From: Sutterella sp047777475
GTDB taxonomy: Bacteria; Pseudomonadota; Gammaproteobacteria; Burkholderiales; Burkholderiaceae_F
Direction of reading: 5' to 3'
Assembly: GCA_047777475.1 (NCBI GenBank)
Contig: JBKEET010000002.1
Coordinates: forward strand, 62,001 to 126,000
Length of the DNA: 64,000 bases
In this document: piece after piece, positions 56,243 through 64,000 of the stretch
How positions within the stretch are numbered: the stretch's first letter is position 1
Layout: each line of letters opens with the position of its first letter
Notes under the pieces: generated by a model
The model's database searches: none
The model's input: the letters and a program-made list of their open reading frames with translations, nothing else
Told to the model about the DNA's origin: nothing
Position numbers and translations under genes: made by a program

Positions 56243-58231
56243 TTGGATAACAAGGCATTCAGCCGCATCGCCGTTTGGATCATGGTGGCTCTGGTGCTTT
56301 TCACCGTGTTCAAGCAGTTTGATTCGGCCGTCGAGCCCAAGCTCGACACGGTGAGCTACACCCAGTTCATGGAAGACGCCAAGGCGGGCAAGATCCGCCG
56401 CGTCGACGTGCAGGGCCGCCGCATTACCGTGACGCCTCAGTCTGGATCGGAATACACGATCACCAGCCCGGGCGATATTTCCATGGTCATGGATCTGCGC
56501 AAGGACGGCGTTCAGGTTTACGGCAAGGCCGAGGACGAGCCTTCGCTGCTCACGACGATTTTCGTGTCGTGGTTCCCGATGATCCTGCTCATTGCGGTGT
56601 GGATCTTCTTCATGCGCCGCATGCAGGGCGGTTCGGGCGGCGGCGGAGCGTTCAGCTTCGGCAAGTCCAAGGCCCGCATGCTCGACGAGCAGAGCAACAA
56701 GGTCCGCTTCAAGGACGTTGCGGGCTGCGATGAAGCCAAGGAAGAAGTCCAGGAAGTCGTCGACTTCCTGCGCGATCCGGGCAAGTTCCAGCGCCTGGGC
56801 GGCCGCATTCCGCGCGGCCTGCTCCTCGTCGGACCTCCGGGCACCGGCAAGACGCTGCTCGCCAAGGCCATCGCCGGCGAGGCGGGCGTGCCGTTCTTCA
56901 CCATCTCGGGCTCCGACTTCGTTGAGATGTTCGTCGGCGTCGGCGCCGCGCGCGTGCGCGACATGTTCGAGACCGCGAAGAAGAACGCCCCCTGCCTCAT
57001 CTTCATCGACGAAATCGATGCGGTGGGCCGCCAGCGCGGCGCAGGCCTCGGCGGCGGCAACGACGAGCGCGAGCAGACGCTCAACCAGCTGCTCGTCGAG
57101 ATGGACGGCTTCGACACCGGCGCCAACGTCATCGTGATCGCCGCGACGAACCGTCCCGACGTGCTCGACCCGGCGCTGCTGCGCCCGGGCCGTTTCGACC
57201 GCCAGGTCGTGGTGCCGCTGCCCGACATCCGCGGCCGCGAGCAGATCCTCAACGTGCACATGCGCAAGATCCCGATCGGCCTTGACGTCGATGCGGCGAT
57301 CATCGCCCGCGGCACGCCGGGCTTCTCCGGCGCCGATCTCGCCAACCTCGTCAACGAGGCGGCGCTTTTCGCCGCGCGCCGCAACGGCCGCGTGGTCGAG
57401 ATGCGCGACTTCGAAGAGGCCAAGGACAAGATCATGATGGGCTCCAAGCGCCGCAGCATGGTCATGGACGAAAAGGAAAAGCGCAACACGGCCTACCACG
57501 AGTCGGGCCACGCCGTCGTCGCCCGCTGCCTGCCGGAAGCCGATCCGGTGCACAAGGTGACGATCGTGCCGCGCGGCAGGGCGCTCGGCGTCACGATGCA
57601 GCTGCCCACCGAGGACCGCTACTCGTATGACCGCGGCTACCTGCTCACGCAGATCGCGATTCTCTTCGGCGGACGCATCGCCGAGGAAATCTTCATGCAC
57701 CAGATGACCACGGGCGCCTCGAACGACTTCGAGAGGGCCACGCAGCTCGCGCGCGACATGGTCATGCGCTACGGCATGAGCGACCGCATGGGACCGATCG
57801 TCTACGCCGAGAACCAGGGCGAGGTCTTCCTCGGCCGCTCGGTGACGCAGGCCCAGCACATGTCCGAAAAGACGATGCAGGAGATCGATGCGGAAGTCCG
57901 CCGCATCATCGACGAGCAGTACGCCAAGGCCAAGAAGATCATTGAGGACAACCGCGACAAGATGGAAGCGATGGCTCACGCCCTCCTCGAGTGGGAGACG
58001 ATCGGCAGCGAGCAGATCGACGACATCATGGCCGGCCGTCCGCCGCGCCCGCCGAAGTCCGCTTCGGCCAAGGCCGCCCCGGCCGCCGAAGAGCCTAAGG
58101 ACGCCGCGCCCGGCAATGCCCCTGAAACGGCCGCCGAACAGGCGCCCGAGGAGCCCAAGGGCGAGGACAACAGCGGCGAAGGCAGGGAGAACGGCGATAG
58201 CGGCAGCGGCGAGCCGCCGCGCGGAGCCTGA
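56243..58231 (+). CDS. ftsH: ATP-dependent zinc metalloprotease FtsH
   Basis: The 662-aa inner-membrane protease has two N-terminal helices around a periplasmic domain, an AAA module with Walker A GPPGTGKT (residues 197-204) and second region of homology RPGRFDRQ, then the zinc site HESGH (His419, Glu420, His423). FtsH degrades LpxC with LapB help and membrane proteins alongside HtpX. The start is TTG at 56243 behind GGAGA. The C-terminus from about residue 600 is a Pro/Ala/Glu-rich tail. Confidence 0.97.
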   Translation: MDNKAFSRIAVWIMVALVLFTVFKQFDSAVEPKLDTVSYTQFMEDAKAGKIRRVDVQGRRITVTPQSGSEYTITSPGDISMVMDLRKDGVQVYGKAEDEPSLLTTIFVSWFPMILLIAVWIFFMRRMQGGSGGGGAFSFGKSKARMLDEQSNKVRFKDVAGCDEAKEEVQEVVDFLRDPGKFQRLGGRIPRGLLLVGPPGTGKTLLAKAIAGEAGVPFFTISGSDFVEMFVGVGAARVRDMFETAKKNAPCLIFIDEIDAVGRQRGAGLGGGNDEREQTLNQLLVEMDGFDTGANVIVIAATNRPDVLDPALLRPGRFDRQVVVPLPDIRGREQILNVHMRKIPIGLDVDAAIIARGTPGFSGADLANLVNEAALFAARRNGRVVEMRDFEEAKDKIMMGSKRRSMVMDEKEKRNTAYHESGHAVVARCLPEADPVHKVTIVPRGRALGVTMQLPTEDRYSYDRGYLLTQIAILFGGRIAEEIFMHQMTTGASNDFERATQLARDMVMRYGMSDRMGPIVYAENQGEVFLGRSVTQAQHMSEKTMQEIDAEVRRIIDEQYAKAKKIIEDNRDKMEAMAHALLEWETIGSEQIDDIMAGRPPRPPKSASAKAAPAAEEPKDAAPGNAPETAAEQAPEEPKGEDNSGEGRENGDSGSGEPPRGA

Positions 58232-58320
58232 CACTAGGCCGCCATCACGGCTGCGGAGCAGAGCAAGGTGCCCCGCAGCCTTTTCTTTTATACGAATAAC
58301 AAAGCAGGAGAACCTGGCAA

Positions 58321-59169
58321 ATGACAGACAGCAAGCCGGCATCGCACTGGAAGTGCGGCGCGAGGGAGTACGCCTTTGACGGACTTCATCCGCTCATCAT
58401 GGGCATTCTCAACGTCACCCCCGATTCTTTCTCCGACGGCGGGGAGCACAACGCCCCCGAGGCGGCGATCGCCTGGGCGCGGAAAATGCGCGAGGACGGC
58501 GCCGACATCATCGACGTGGGCGGCGAATCGACGCGCCCGGGCTTTGACGAGAACGGCGTGAGCCTCGAGGAGGAGCGCCGCCGCGTGATGCCCGTGGTGA
58601 AGGCCCTGGCGGCCGAAGGCTTCGCGGTGAGCGTCGACACTTCCAAGCCCGAGATCATGACGGAGGCGGCCGCGCTCGGCGCGGTCATCCTCAACGACGT
58701 GAGGGCCTTCACGCTCCCGGGCGCCGAGGCAGCGGCGGCGGCCACCGGCTGCGGCCTCGTGGTCATGCACCGCTCGTTTACGACCGACTACACGGACGTC
58801 GTCGCCGAGGTGGAGACGTTCCTCATTGAGCGCCAGCGCCGCCTCGAAGCGCTCGGCATCGCCGCCGACCGCATCTGCTGGGATCCGGGCTTCGGCTTCG
58901 GCAAGACCGTCGAGCAGAATTACCGGCTCCTCGCCGCCACGGCGCGCTTCGTCGCTTCCGGCCAGCCCTTCATGATGGCGCTCTCGCGCAAGTCCTCGAT
59001 CGGCAAGGCCACGGGGCAGCTCAATCCTCACGACCGCGTCGCCGGCAGCGTCGAGGGCGCGATGTACGCGATCGAGCGCGGCGCGCAGATCGTGCGCGTG
59101 CACGACGTGAGGGCGACGGCCGATGCCGTCGCCGTGTGGCGCGCCGCCCAGGAAGCGGCCCGCGCGTAG
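58321..59169 (+). CDS. folP: Dihydropteroate synthase
   Basis: The 282-aa TIM-barrel enzyme joins p-aminobenzoate to dihydropterin pyrophosphate. Signatures are MGILNVTPDSFSDGG (loop 1), DIIDVGGESTRPG (loop 2), and DPGFGFGKTVEQNY with the C-terminal RVHDV. It is the target of sulfonamides; loop sequences look normal. It sits between ftsH and glmM in the standard order. Confidence 0.96.
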   Translation: MTDSKPASHWKCGAREYAFDGLHPLIMGILNVTPDSFSDGGEHNAPEAAIAWARKMREDGADIIDVGGESTRPGFDENGVSLEEERRRVMPVVKALAAEGFAVSVDTSKPEIMTEAAALGAVILNDVRAFTLPGAEAAAAATGCGLVVMHRSFTTDYTDVVAEVETFLIERQRRLEALGIAADRICWDPGFGFGKTVEQNYRLLAATARFVASGQPFMMALSRKSSIGKATGQLNPHDRVAGSVEGAMYAIERGAQIVRVHDVRATADAVAVWRAAQEAARA

Positions 59170-59200
59170 ACTTGTCGCAAGAGATTTTTGGAGAAAGCTT

Positions 59201-60535
59201 ATGGCTCGACATTATTTCGGCACCGACGGCATGCGCGGCCGCGTTGGGCAGGAGCCCATCACGCCGGACCGCGTCCTGCGCCTCGGCCAGGCGGCCGGCA
59301 GGGTGCTTCGCCGCCGCAACGGCGGCGGCCGCACGACGGTGCTGATCGGCAAGGACACCCGCGTTTCGGGCTACATGCTCGAGGCCTGCCTGCAGGCGGG
59401 CTTTTCGTCGGCGGGCGTCGACATCGTCCTGTGCGGTCCGCTGCCCACGCCGGGCATCGCCTATCTCACCCGCGCGCTGCGGCTTGACGCCGGCGTCGTG
59501 ATTTCGGCGAGCCACAACCCGTACGACGACAACGGCATCAAATTCTTCTCCGAGCTCGGCACGAAGTTCCCCGATGCGCTCGAGGAAGAGATCGAGGCGG
59601 AGATGGACAGGGGCGCCGAGTGCGTCCCCTCGGCCGAGCTCGGCAAGGCCGTGCGCCTTGACGACGCCTCGGGCCGCTACATCGAGTTCTGCAAGTCGAC
59701 GATCAGCGGCAGCGTGGACCTGAAGGGCCTGCGGCTTCTCGCCGACTGCGCCAACGGCGCGGCCTATCACATCGCCCCCGACGTGTTCCACGAACTCGGC
59801 GCCGAGGTGACGGCGGTGGGCAACAAGCCCAACGGCTTCAACATCAACGACGGCGTCGGCGCCACGCACACCGAGCATCTCTCCGAGTGGGTGAGGAAAA
59901 ACGGCTGCGAGTACGGCATCAGCCTCGACGGCGATGCGGACCGCCTCATCATGGCCGACGCCGACGGCCACGTCTACAACGGCGACGAGCTCCTCTACGT
60001 GATCGTGCGCGACCGCATGCAGCGCGGCAGGGTCGACGGCGTCGTCGGCACGCTGATGACCAATTTCGCGCTTGAGAAGCGCTTCGCCGAGCTCGGCGTG
60101 CCGTTCGTGCGCGCCAAGGTGGGCGACCGCTACGTCCTTGAGCAGCTCAAGGAGCGCGGCTGGCTCTTCGGCGGCGAAACCTCCGGCCACATCCTCATAC
60201 TCGACCGGCAGACGACGGGCGACGGCATCGTGAGCGCCCTGCAGGTCTTTTCCGCGATGAAGCGCTCGGGCAAGAGCCTGGCGGAACTCACCGCCGACCT
60301 GAAGCTCCTGCCGCAGACGCTGGTCAACCGGCACATCCCGAAGGGCTACGACTGGAAGGGCGACAAGGCGTTCGCCGCTGCGGTCGCGGGCGCCGAGAAA
60401 GAGGTCGCCGGCCGCGGGCGCGTGCTCGTGAGGCCCTCGGGCACCGAGCCCGTCCTGCGCATCATGGTCGAGGCGGATGACCCGGCCCTGGCGCAGCGCC
60501 TCGCCGAGCGCACGGCCGAGAGCCTTTCGGTATAA
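59201..60535 (+). CDS. glmM: Phosphoglucosamine mutase
   Basis: The 444-aa enzyme interconverts glucosamine 6- and 1-phosphate for UDP-GlcNAc. It has YFGTDGMRGRVG, the phosphoserine loop ISASHNPYDDNG (Ser104), the Mg loop DGDADR, GGETSGH, and the phosphate-binding RPSGTEPVLR. I start at ATG 59201; an upstream in-frame start would overlap folP and add 26 unconserved residues. Confidence 0.96.
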   Translation: MARHYFGTDGMRGRVGQEPITPDRVLRLGQAAGRVLRRRNGGGRTTVLIGKDTRVSGYMLEACLQAGFSSAGVDIVLCGPLPTPGIAYLTRALRLDAGVVISASHNPYDDNGIKFFSELGTKFPDALEEEIEAEMDRGAECVPSAELGKAVRLDDASGRYIEFCKSTISGSVDLKGLRLLADCANGAAYHIAPDVFHELGAEVTAVGNKPNGFNINDGVGATHTEHLSEWVRKNGCEYGISLDGDADRLIMADADGHVYNGDELLYVIVRDRMQRGRVDGVVGTLMTNFALEKRFAELGVPFVRAKVGDRYVLEQLKERGWLFGGETSGHILILDRQTTGDGIVSALQVFSAMKRSGKSLAELTADLKLLPQTLVNRHIPKGYDWKGDKAFAAAVAGAEKEVAGRGRVLVRPSGTEPVLRIMVEADDPALAQRLAERTAESLSV

Positions 60536-60634
60536 AGCCGGTATTGGGATTAACGCTCGATCGGGTGTTCCCGGCGGGCGTTTCCTGTTAGTATCGGGCA
60601 GTTTTTCATTCTGTCTTTCAGAGGATATACAGAC

Positions 60635-61000
60635 ATGGCTGACAGCAAAAACGCTCAGCAGCCCGCGGCCGCTACGGCTCAGCAGGGCCCGTTCGTGCAT
60701 TCCCTCGAGTTCTTCCTCGTGGGCGGGCAGCGCTTCACGATCAACGAGATCTCCGATTCCGCCAACCCGCCGCGCAACGTCGTTGCCTTCATCAACGCCT
60801 GGCGCGCGAAGAAGGATGTCTGGCACAGCCCCAACAATGACCCGCACTTCGGCGTGCGCGTCAAGGACGTGAGCATGTACCAGTACCGCGTGGGCCGCCC
60901 CGGCGCTCCCAAGCAGGAAGGCGCCGACGGGAAGGCTCCCGCCGAGCATGTCGTTGCACCCGCTGCGGAGCCCGAAAAGAAGGACGAGTCCGCCAAGTGA
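60635..61000 (+). CDS. Uncharacterised small protein
   Basis: The 121-aa cytoplasmic protein has no signal peptide or membrane segment. Residues 1-20 and 85-121 are low-complexity Ala/Pro/Lys/Glu stretches. The central part (residues 22-80: HSLEFFLVGGQRFTINEISD, NVVAFINAWRAKKDVWHSP, HFGVRVKDVSMYQYRV) looks folded, with alternating beta-like segments. A GAGGA site precedes the ATG. I do not recognise the family. It lies alone between glmM and the PII gene; codon use is like its neighbours, so it is probably real. Confidence 0.7.
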   Translation: MADSKNAQQPAAATAQQGPFVHSLEFFLVGGQRFTINEISDSANPPRNVVAFINAWRAKKDVWHSPNNDPHFGVRVKDVSMYQYRVGRPGAPKQEGADGKAPAEHVVAPAAEPEKKDESAK

Positions 61001-61090
61001 CCGGCCGCCCTGTGCGGCCAGTTTGCTACACTCTAACTGCCTGAAATTTTGTTAGGGGCGGACAGCGAGCAGCTGCCCGCCGCGAAGACC

Positions 61091-61429
61091 ATGAAGCAGA
61101 TCGTTGCTGTTATCAAACCTTTCAAGCTCGATGACGTCCGCGAGGCGCTTGCCGACGTCGGCGTCAACGGCCTCACGGTGACCGAAGTCAAGGGCTTCGG
61201 GCGCCAGAAGGGCCACACCGAGCTGTACCGCGGCGCCGAGTACGTCGTGGACTTCCTGCCGAAAATCAAGATCGAGTGTGTCGTCGCCGACGACATCCTC
61301 GACCAGTGCATCGAGGCGATCCGCAAGGCCGCCTATACGGGCAAGATCGGCGACGGCAAGATCTTCGTCTTCGACGTGGAGCAGGTGATCCGCATCCGCA
61401 CGGGCGAGATGGGCGAGGACGCCGTCTGA
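61091..61429 (+). CDS. glnB: Nitrogen regulatory protein PII
   Basis: The 112-aa trimeric signal protein has MKQIVAVIKPFKLDDVREAL, the T-loop with Tyr51 in YRGAEYVVDFLPK (uridylylation site), and the ATP-site GKIGDGKIFV and IRTGEMGEDAV. It senses 2-oxoglutarate and ATP/ADP. No amtB lies next to it, which favours GlnB over GlnK. The ATG at 61091 matches family length; a longer frame adds 14 residues. Confidence 0.94.
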   Translation: MKQIVAVIKPFKLDDVREALADVGVNGLTVTEVKGFGRQKGHTELYRGAEYVVDFLPKIKIECVVADDILDQCIEAIRKAAYTGKIGDGKIFVFDVEQVIRIRTGEMGEDAV

Positions 61430-61458
61430 AGACGCCGCGCCTTTCTCTGCGTTTCTGC

Positions 61459-61498
61459 AAAAAAGAGCTTCGCAGCCGGCCTGCGAAGCTCTTTTTTT
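61459..61498. terminator. Bidirectional terminator between glnB and the Smr gene
   Basis: AGAGCTTCGCAG pairs perfectly with CTGCGAAGCTCT across 5 nt, with A-run before and T-run after. Confidence 0.88.
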
Positions 61499-62148
61499 CA
61501 GTGCTTGCTGCCGCGGATCAGCACCCGCAGCGCGCCGGAGTCGCCGTCGGCGGGCGGCGTCTGCACGAAGGCCATCACCTCGGAGCGCTGCTTGAGCCAG
61601 CGCGGCACCATCTCCTTGAGGATGCTCTTGCCGCCCTCGCTGCCGTAGCCCTTGCCGTGGACGATGCGCAGGCACCGGTAGCCGCGGGCGCGGCTTTCCT
61701 TCAGGAATTCGACGACCGCCTCGCGCGCCTCGTCGACGCGCATGCCGTGCAGGTCGAGGTGCGCCTCGATCGTCCATTCGCCGCGGTAGAGCTTGCGCGG
61801 GATGTCGGGCGAGACGCCGCTGCGGCGGAAAAGCCGGCCGTCCTCGCTTTCGAGGAAGTCGAGCGGGTCCGCGTCGTCGGAAAGCGAATCCTCGAGGCAC
61901 TGCTTCTTTTCGATCTCGTTCTGGCGCGCGATCGGCTCGGCCTTAGGCTTATGCGTGTCCGCCTTGTCGCTCGCCTTCATGCGGTGCACGCCCATCTCGG
62001 CCATCGCCGCTTCGAACTGCCGCGCCTCGCGGCGGCTGCGGCCGGCCGCAAGCGCCTGCTTCTTCTTTTCTTCTTCCCGGGCCTTCGCCTGCTTCTTGAG
62101 GTCCTTGCTCACTTTCTTGAGATCGGCAAAGCTGCTGATGACGGGCAT
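61498..62148 (-). CDS. Smr-domain protein
   Basis: The 216-aa protein has a charged helical N-terminal half (KKVSKDLKKQAKAREEEKKKQ) and a C-terminal Smr domain from about residue 125: LDLHGMRVDEAREAVVEFL and the HGKGYGSEGGKSILKEMVPRWL nucleic-acid-binding motif (key part HGKG). Stand-alone Smr proteins of this type in proteobacteria have been linked to nicking nuclease activity and ribosome rescue. I start at ATG 62146-62148 behind GGAGA; a TTG 13 codons earlier is possible. Confidence 0.87.
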   Translation of the reverse strand: MPVISSFADLKKVSKDLKKQAKAREEEKKKQALAAGRSRREARQFEAAMAEMGVHRMKASDKADTHKPKAEPIARQNEIEKKQCLEDSLSDDADPLDFLESEDGRLFRRSGVSPDIPRKLYRGEWTIEAHLDLHGMRVDEAREAVVEFLKESRARGYRCLRIVHGKGYGSEGGKSILKEMVPRWLKQRSEVMAFVQTPPADGDSGALRVLIRGSKH

Positions 62149-62206
62149 GGGCGTTTTCTCCGCATTCGTGAAACTCTGATCTGCCAATGATAGTGCCCGA
62201 AACGCG

Positions 62207-62232
62207 AAAAGCGCCCGCGAAGGGCGCTTTTC
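62207..62232 (-). terminator. Terminator of trxB
   Basis: AAAAGCGCCC pairs with GGGCGCTTTT across a 5-nt loop. On the minus strand the T-run is TTTT. Confidence 0.8.
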
Positions 62233-62256
62233 TGCTCAGGCTGGGCAGGGGAGGGC

Positions 62257-63216
62257 TCAGCCGCGCTTCTCGGCTTCGAGGAAGCGCTGCGCGTCAAGCG
62301 CGGCCATGCAGCCCGAAGCGGCCGAGGTGACGGCCTGGCGATAGATCGGGTCCTGCACGTCGCCGGCGGCGAAAACGCCCGGGACGCTGGTGGCCGTGCG
62401 GGCGTGAGCGCTCGCTTTCCCGGTCACGATGTAGCCCTTTTCGAGCTCGAGCTGCCCTTCGAAGAGCTTGGTGTTGGGGCGGTGGCCGATGGCGATGAAG
62501 ACGCCCTTGACATCGACGGTCTTGTCGGCTTCGCCCGCGGTGCTCGCGAGGAGCAGGCCCGTGACGTTCTTGCCGTCGCCGAGCACTTCCTTGACGGTGC
62601 GGCTGAGCTCGAGCGTCACCTTGCCCTTGCTCACGGCGTCGTTGAGCTGGTCGACGAGGATCGGCTCGGCGCGGAACTCGCCGCGGCGGTGCACGAGCGT
62701 GACGTGGCTGGCGATGTTGGCGAGGTAAAGCGCCTCGCCGACGGCGGCGTTGCCGCCGCCCACGACCGCGACGGGCTTGCCGCGGAAGAAGAAGCCGTCG
62801 CAGGTCGCGCAGCCGGAGACGCCGTGGCCCTTGTACTTGGTCTCGCTCTCGAGCCCGAGGTACAGCGCGGAGGCGCCCGTGGCGACGATCAGCGCGTCGC
62901 ACGTGAAGGTGTTGCCCATGTCGGAGGAAAGCGTGAAGGGACGCTTCGAAAGGTCGGCCTTGGTGATGACGTCATAGACGATCTCGGTGCCGAAGCGCTC
63001 GGCCTGCTTCTGCAGGCTGGCCATCAGGTCGGCGCCCATGATGCCGTCGGCCGCGGAAGGCCAGTTGTCGACCTCGGTCGTCTGCATGAGCTGTCCGCCC
63101 TGGTCCATGCCCGTGATGAGCAGGGGCTTGAGGTTGGCGCGCGCGGCGTAGATGGCGGCGGTGAAGCCCGCCGGACCGGAGCCGATCACAATGACGGGGC
63201 TGTGCTTGGTTTCCAT
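62257..63216 (-). CDS. trxB: Thioredoxin reductase
   Basis: The 319-aa flavoenzyme passes NADPH electrons to thioredoxin. It has the FAD motif VIGSGPAGFTAAIYAARA, the redox pair CATC (Cys136, Cys139) followed by DGFFFRG, the NADPH motif VVGGGNAAVGEALYLA and the C-terminal GVFAAGDVQDPIYRQAVTSAASG. Its partner trxA is at 32.8 kb. It is divergent from ftsK, a conserved arrangement. Confidence 0.96.
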   Translation of the reverse strand: METKHSPVIVIGSGPAGFTAAIYAARANLKPLLITGMDQGGQLMQTTEVDNWPSAADGIMGADLMASLQKQAERFGTEIVYDVITKADLSKRPFTLSSDMGNTFTCDALIVATGASALYLGLESETKYKGHGVSGCATCDGFFFRGKPVAVVGGGNAAVGEALYLANIASHVTLVHRRGEFRAEPILVDQLNDAVSKGKVTLELSRTVKEVLGDGKNVTGLLLASTAGEADKTVDVKGVFIAIGHRPNTKLFEGQLELEKGYIVTGKASAHARTATSVPGVFAAGDVQDPIYRQAVTSAASGCMAALDAQRFLEAEKRG

Positions 63217-63244
63217 GATGTTGCCTTGAATAAATTTGTAAAAA

Positions 63245-63263
63245 GCTAATGAGAATCAATATC
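63245..63263. promoter_or_regulatory. Putative Fur box between trxB and ftsK
   Basis: GCTAATGAGAATCAATATC matches the classical 19-bp Fur consensus GATAATGATAATCATTATC at 16 positions. It lies 28 bp upstream of the trxB start and overlaps a possible minus-strand -35 (TTGATT). Confidence 0.5.
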
Positions 63264-63425
63264 TCATAATTTTTGATTATTATGACGTTCTTCGGCTCAA
63301 TTTGCAAATGCTGCGGGCGAAGCCGGGGCTTGGTCCGCGCATGAGCACAAGAGTCCGCGCAGTCTCTAAAATGTTAGGCTGAATCGCCCGAAAGGCAGAG
63401 CGCATCCCCATCCCAACGAGCAGAT

Positions 63426-64000
63426 ATGGCAAGAGAAAAGAAAAGCAAGACGCGAGCGAACAGACACGACGAAGCGGCCGGAGGGCCGTCGCGGCGCAGC
63501 CGCATCGCAGCCGCCGTCGGCGGATGGCTCATGAACCGCGTGCGCGGCATCTGGGCGCTGAGCTGGATTTTCTTTCTCGCTCTTGCGGTCGTGCTCGCGC
63601 TTATCCTCGGGAGCTATTCCCCGTCAGATCCGGCGTTTTCCGTTTCCACGCGCACGGAACCCTCGAATTTCTGCGGGCTCTTCGGCGCCTGGGTCGCCGA
63701 CCTCCTGCTCTCGGCCTTCGGTTTTTCGGCCTGGTGGTTCGTGCTCGGCAGCGCCATGGTGGCCGTCTTCGCGCTGCGCGCAATGTACCGGCGCATCAAC
63801 GGCGAAAAAGACCCGCGGCGCATCAATCCGCCCAAATTCACCGCGATCATCGGCTTCATTGCCGTGCTGCTCGGCTCGACGTGCCTTGAGGCGCTGCGGC
63901 TGCGGCGCTTCCAGATCAATCTGCCGGGCGAGCCCGGCGGCATCGTGGGCGACAGCCTCGCCTTCGGCATCAAGCATTACATCGGCGTGGGGCTTTCGAC
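63426..64000 (+). CDS. ftsK: DNA translocase FtsK, N-terminal part (runs off the window)
   Basis: The visible 191 residues start with a basic cytoplasmic stretch (AREKKSKTRANRH) and include the membrane domain: a helix WALSWIFFLALAVVLALIL, then SYSPSDPAFSVS, NFCGLFGAWVADLLLSAFGFSAWWFVL and a further helix TAIIGFIAVLLGS. These are hallmarks of the FtsK/SpoIIIE four-helix membrane domain that localises to the septum. The linker and motor domain lie outside. The ATG at 63426 lacks a strong ribosome-binding site but fits the family start. Confidence 0.9.
   Translation, partial: MAREKKSKTRANRHDEAAGGPSRRSRIAAAVGGWLMNRVRGIWALSWIFFLALAVVLALILGSYSPSDPAFSVSTRTEPSNFCGLFGAWVADLLLSAFGFSAWWFVLGSAMVAVFALRAMYRRINGEKDPRRINPPKFTAIIGFIAVLLGSTCLEALRLRRFQINLPGEPGGIVGDSLAFGIKHYIGVGLS

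Overview
The window is GC-rich chromosomal DNA from a Gram-negative betaproteobacterium. The gene orders gyrA-serC-pheA-hisC-cmk-rpsA-lapB, carA-carB-greA-yhbY-rlmE-ftsH-folP-glmM and dnaX-ybaB-recR are typical of Burkholderiales. Several exported FMN/FAD reductases, a Burkholderia-type porin and a reduced gene set in otherwise conserved operons suggest the gut family Sutterellaceae. That placement is inference from gene content; there is no rRNA in the window. I saw no insertion sequence, prophage, CRISPR array or tRNA.

Layout. 1-4.7 kb: the end of an unidentified gene, a small secreted peptidase-M20 dimerisation-domain protein, and an FbpABC-type ABC importer. 4.7-8.6 kb: a frameshifted tetR, a Sec-exported fumarate-reductase-like flavoprotein (here called flavoprotein 0), and a Tat-exported alpha/beta hydrolase. 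8.6-12 kb: tmRNA, a phosphatase, an OmpA-family protein and an SAH/MTA deaminase-like amidohydrolase. 12-23 kb: gyrA, serC, pheA, hisC, cmk, rpsA, lapB and htpX. 23-32.6 kb: radical SAM protein, MATE transporter, PMT-like membrane protein, L31, hemCD, a core MetE-like protein and rho. 32.7-43.5 kb: trxA, then an accessory locus with two MerR-family regulators, three Tat-exported FMN/FAD flavoproteins (1, 2 and 3) and a porin. 43.7-49 kb: 4.5S SRP RNA, LysE exporter, GNAT, dnaX, ybaB, modD and recR. 49-64 kb: carA-gmhA-carB, greA, yhbY, rlmE, ftsH, folP, glmM, an unknown small protein, PII, an Smr protein, trxB and the start of ftsK.

The most interesting region is 33.3-43.7 kb. Flavoproteins 1, 2 and 3 share one promoter plan. 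Each has a TTGAC[A/C] -35 and a TA[A/G]AGT -10 separated by 19 bp, the spacing typical of MerR-activated promoters. Each has an AGGG-N4-CCCT palindrome exactly 48 bp upstream of the -35, and a 23-bp dyad with AACCTGAG-like half-sites another 91-101 bp upstream. Two paralogous MerR regulators lie in the locus. The proteins lack the recognisable fumarate-reductase catalytic motifs that flavoprotein 0 keeps, so their substrates are probably different. I read this as a regulated periplasmic reductase module for unknown electron acceptors, with the porin perhaps supplying substrate.

Other points: dnaX has its tau-specific C-terminal domain in the +1 frame after a CCC-U site; GyrA has Met at the usually acidic quinolone-contact position; pheA lacks a chorismate mutase domain and tyrA, aroA, ihfB and lapA are missing from their usual places; gmhA sits between carA and carB, and modD between ybaB and recR.
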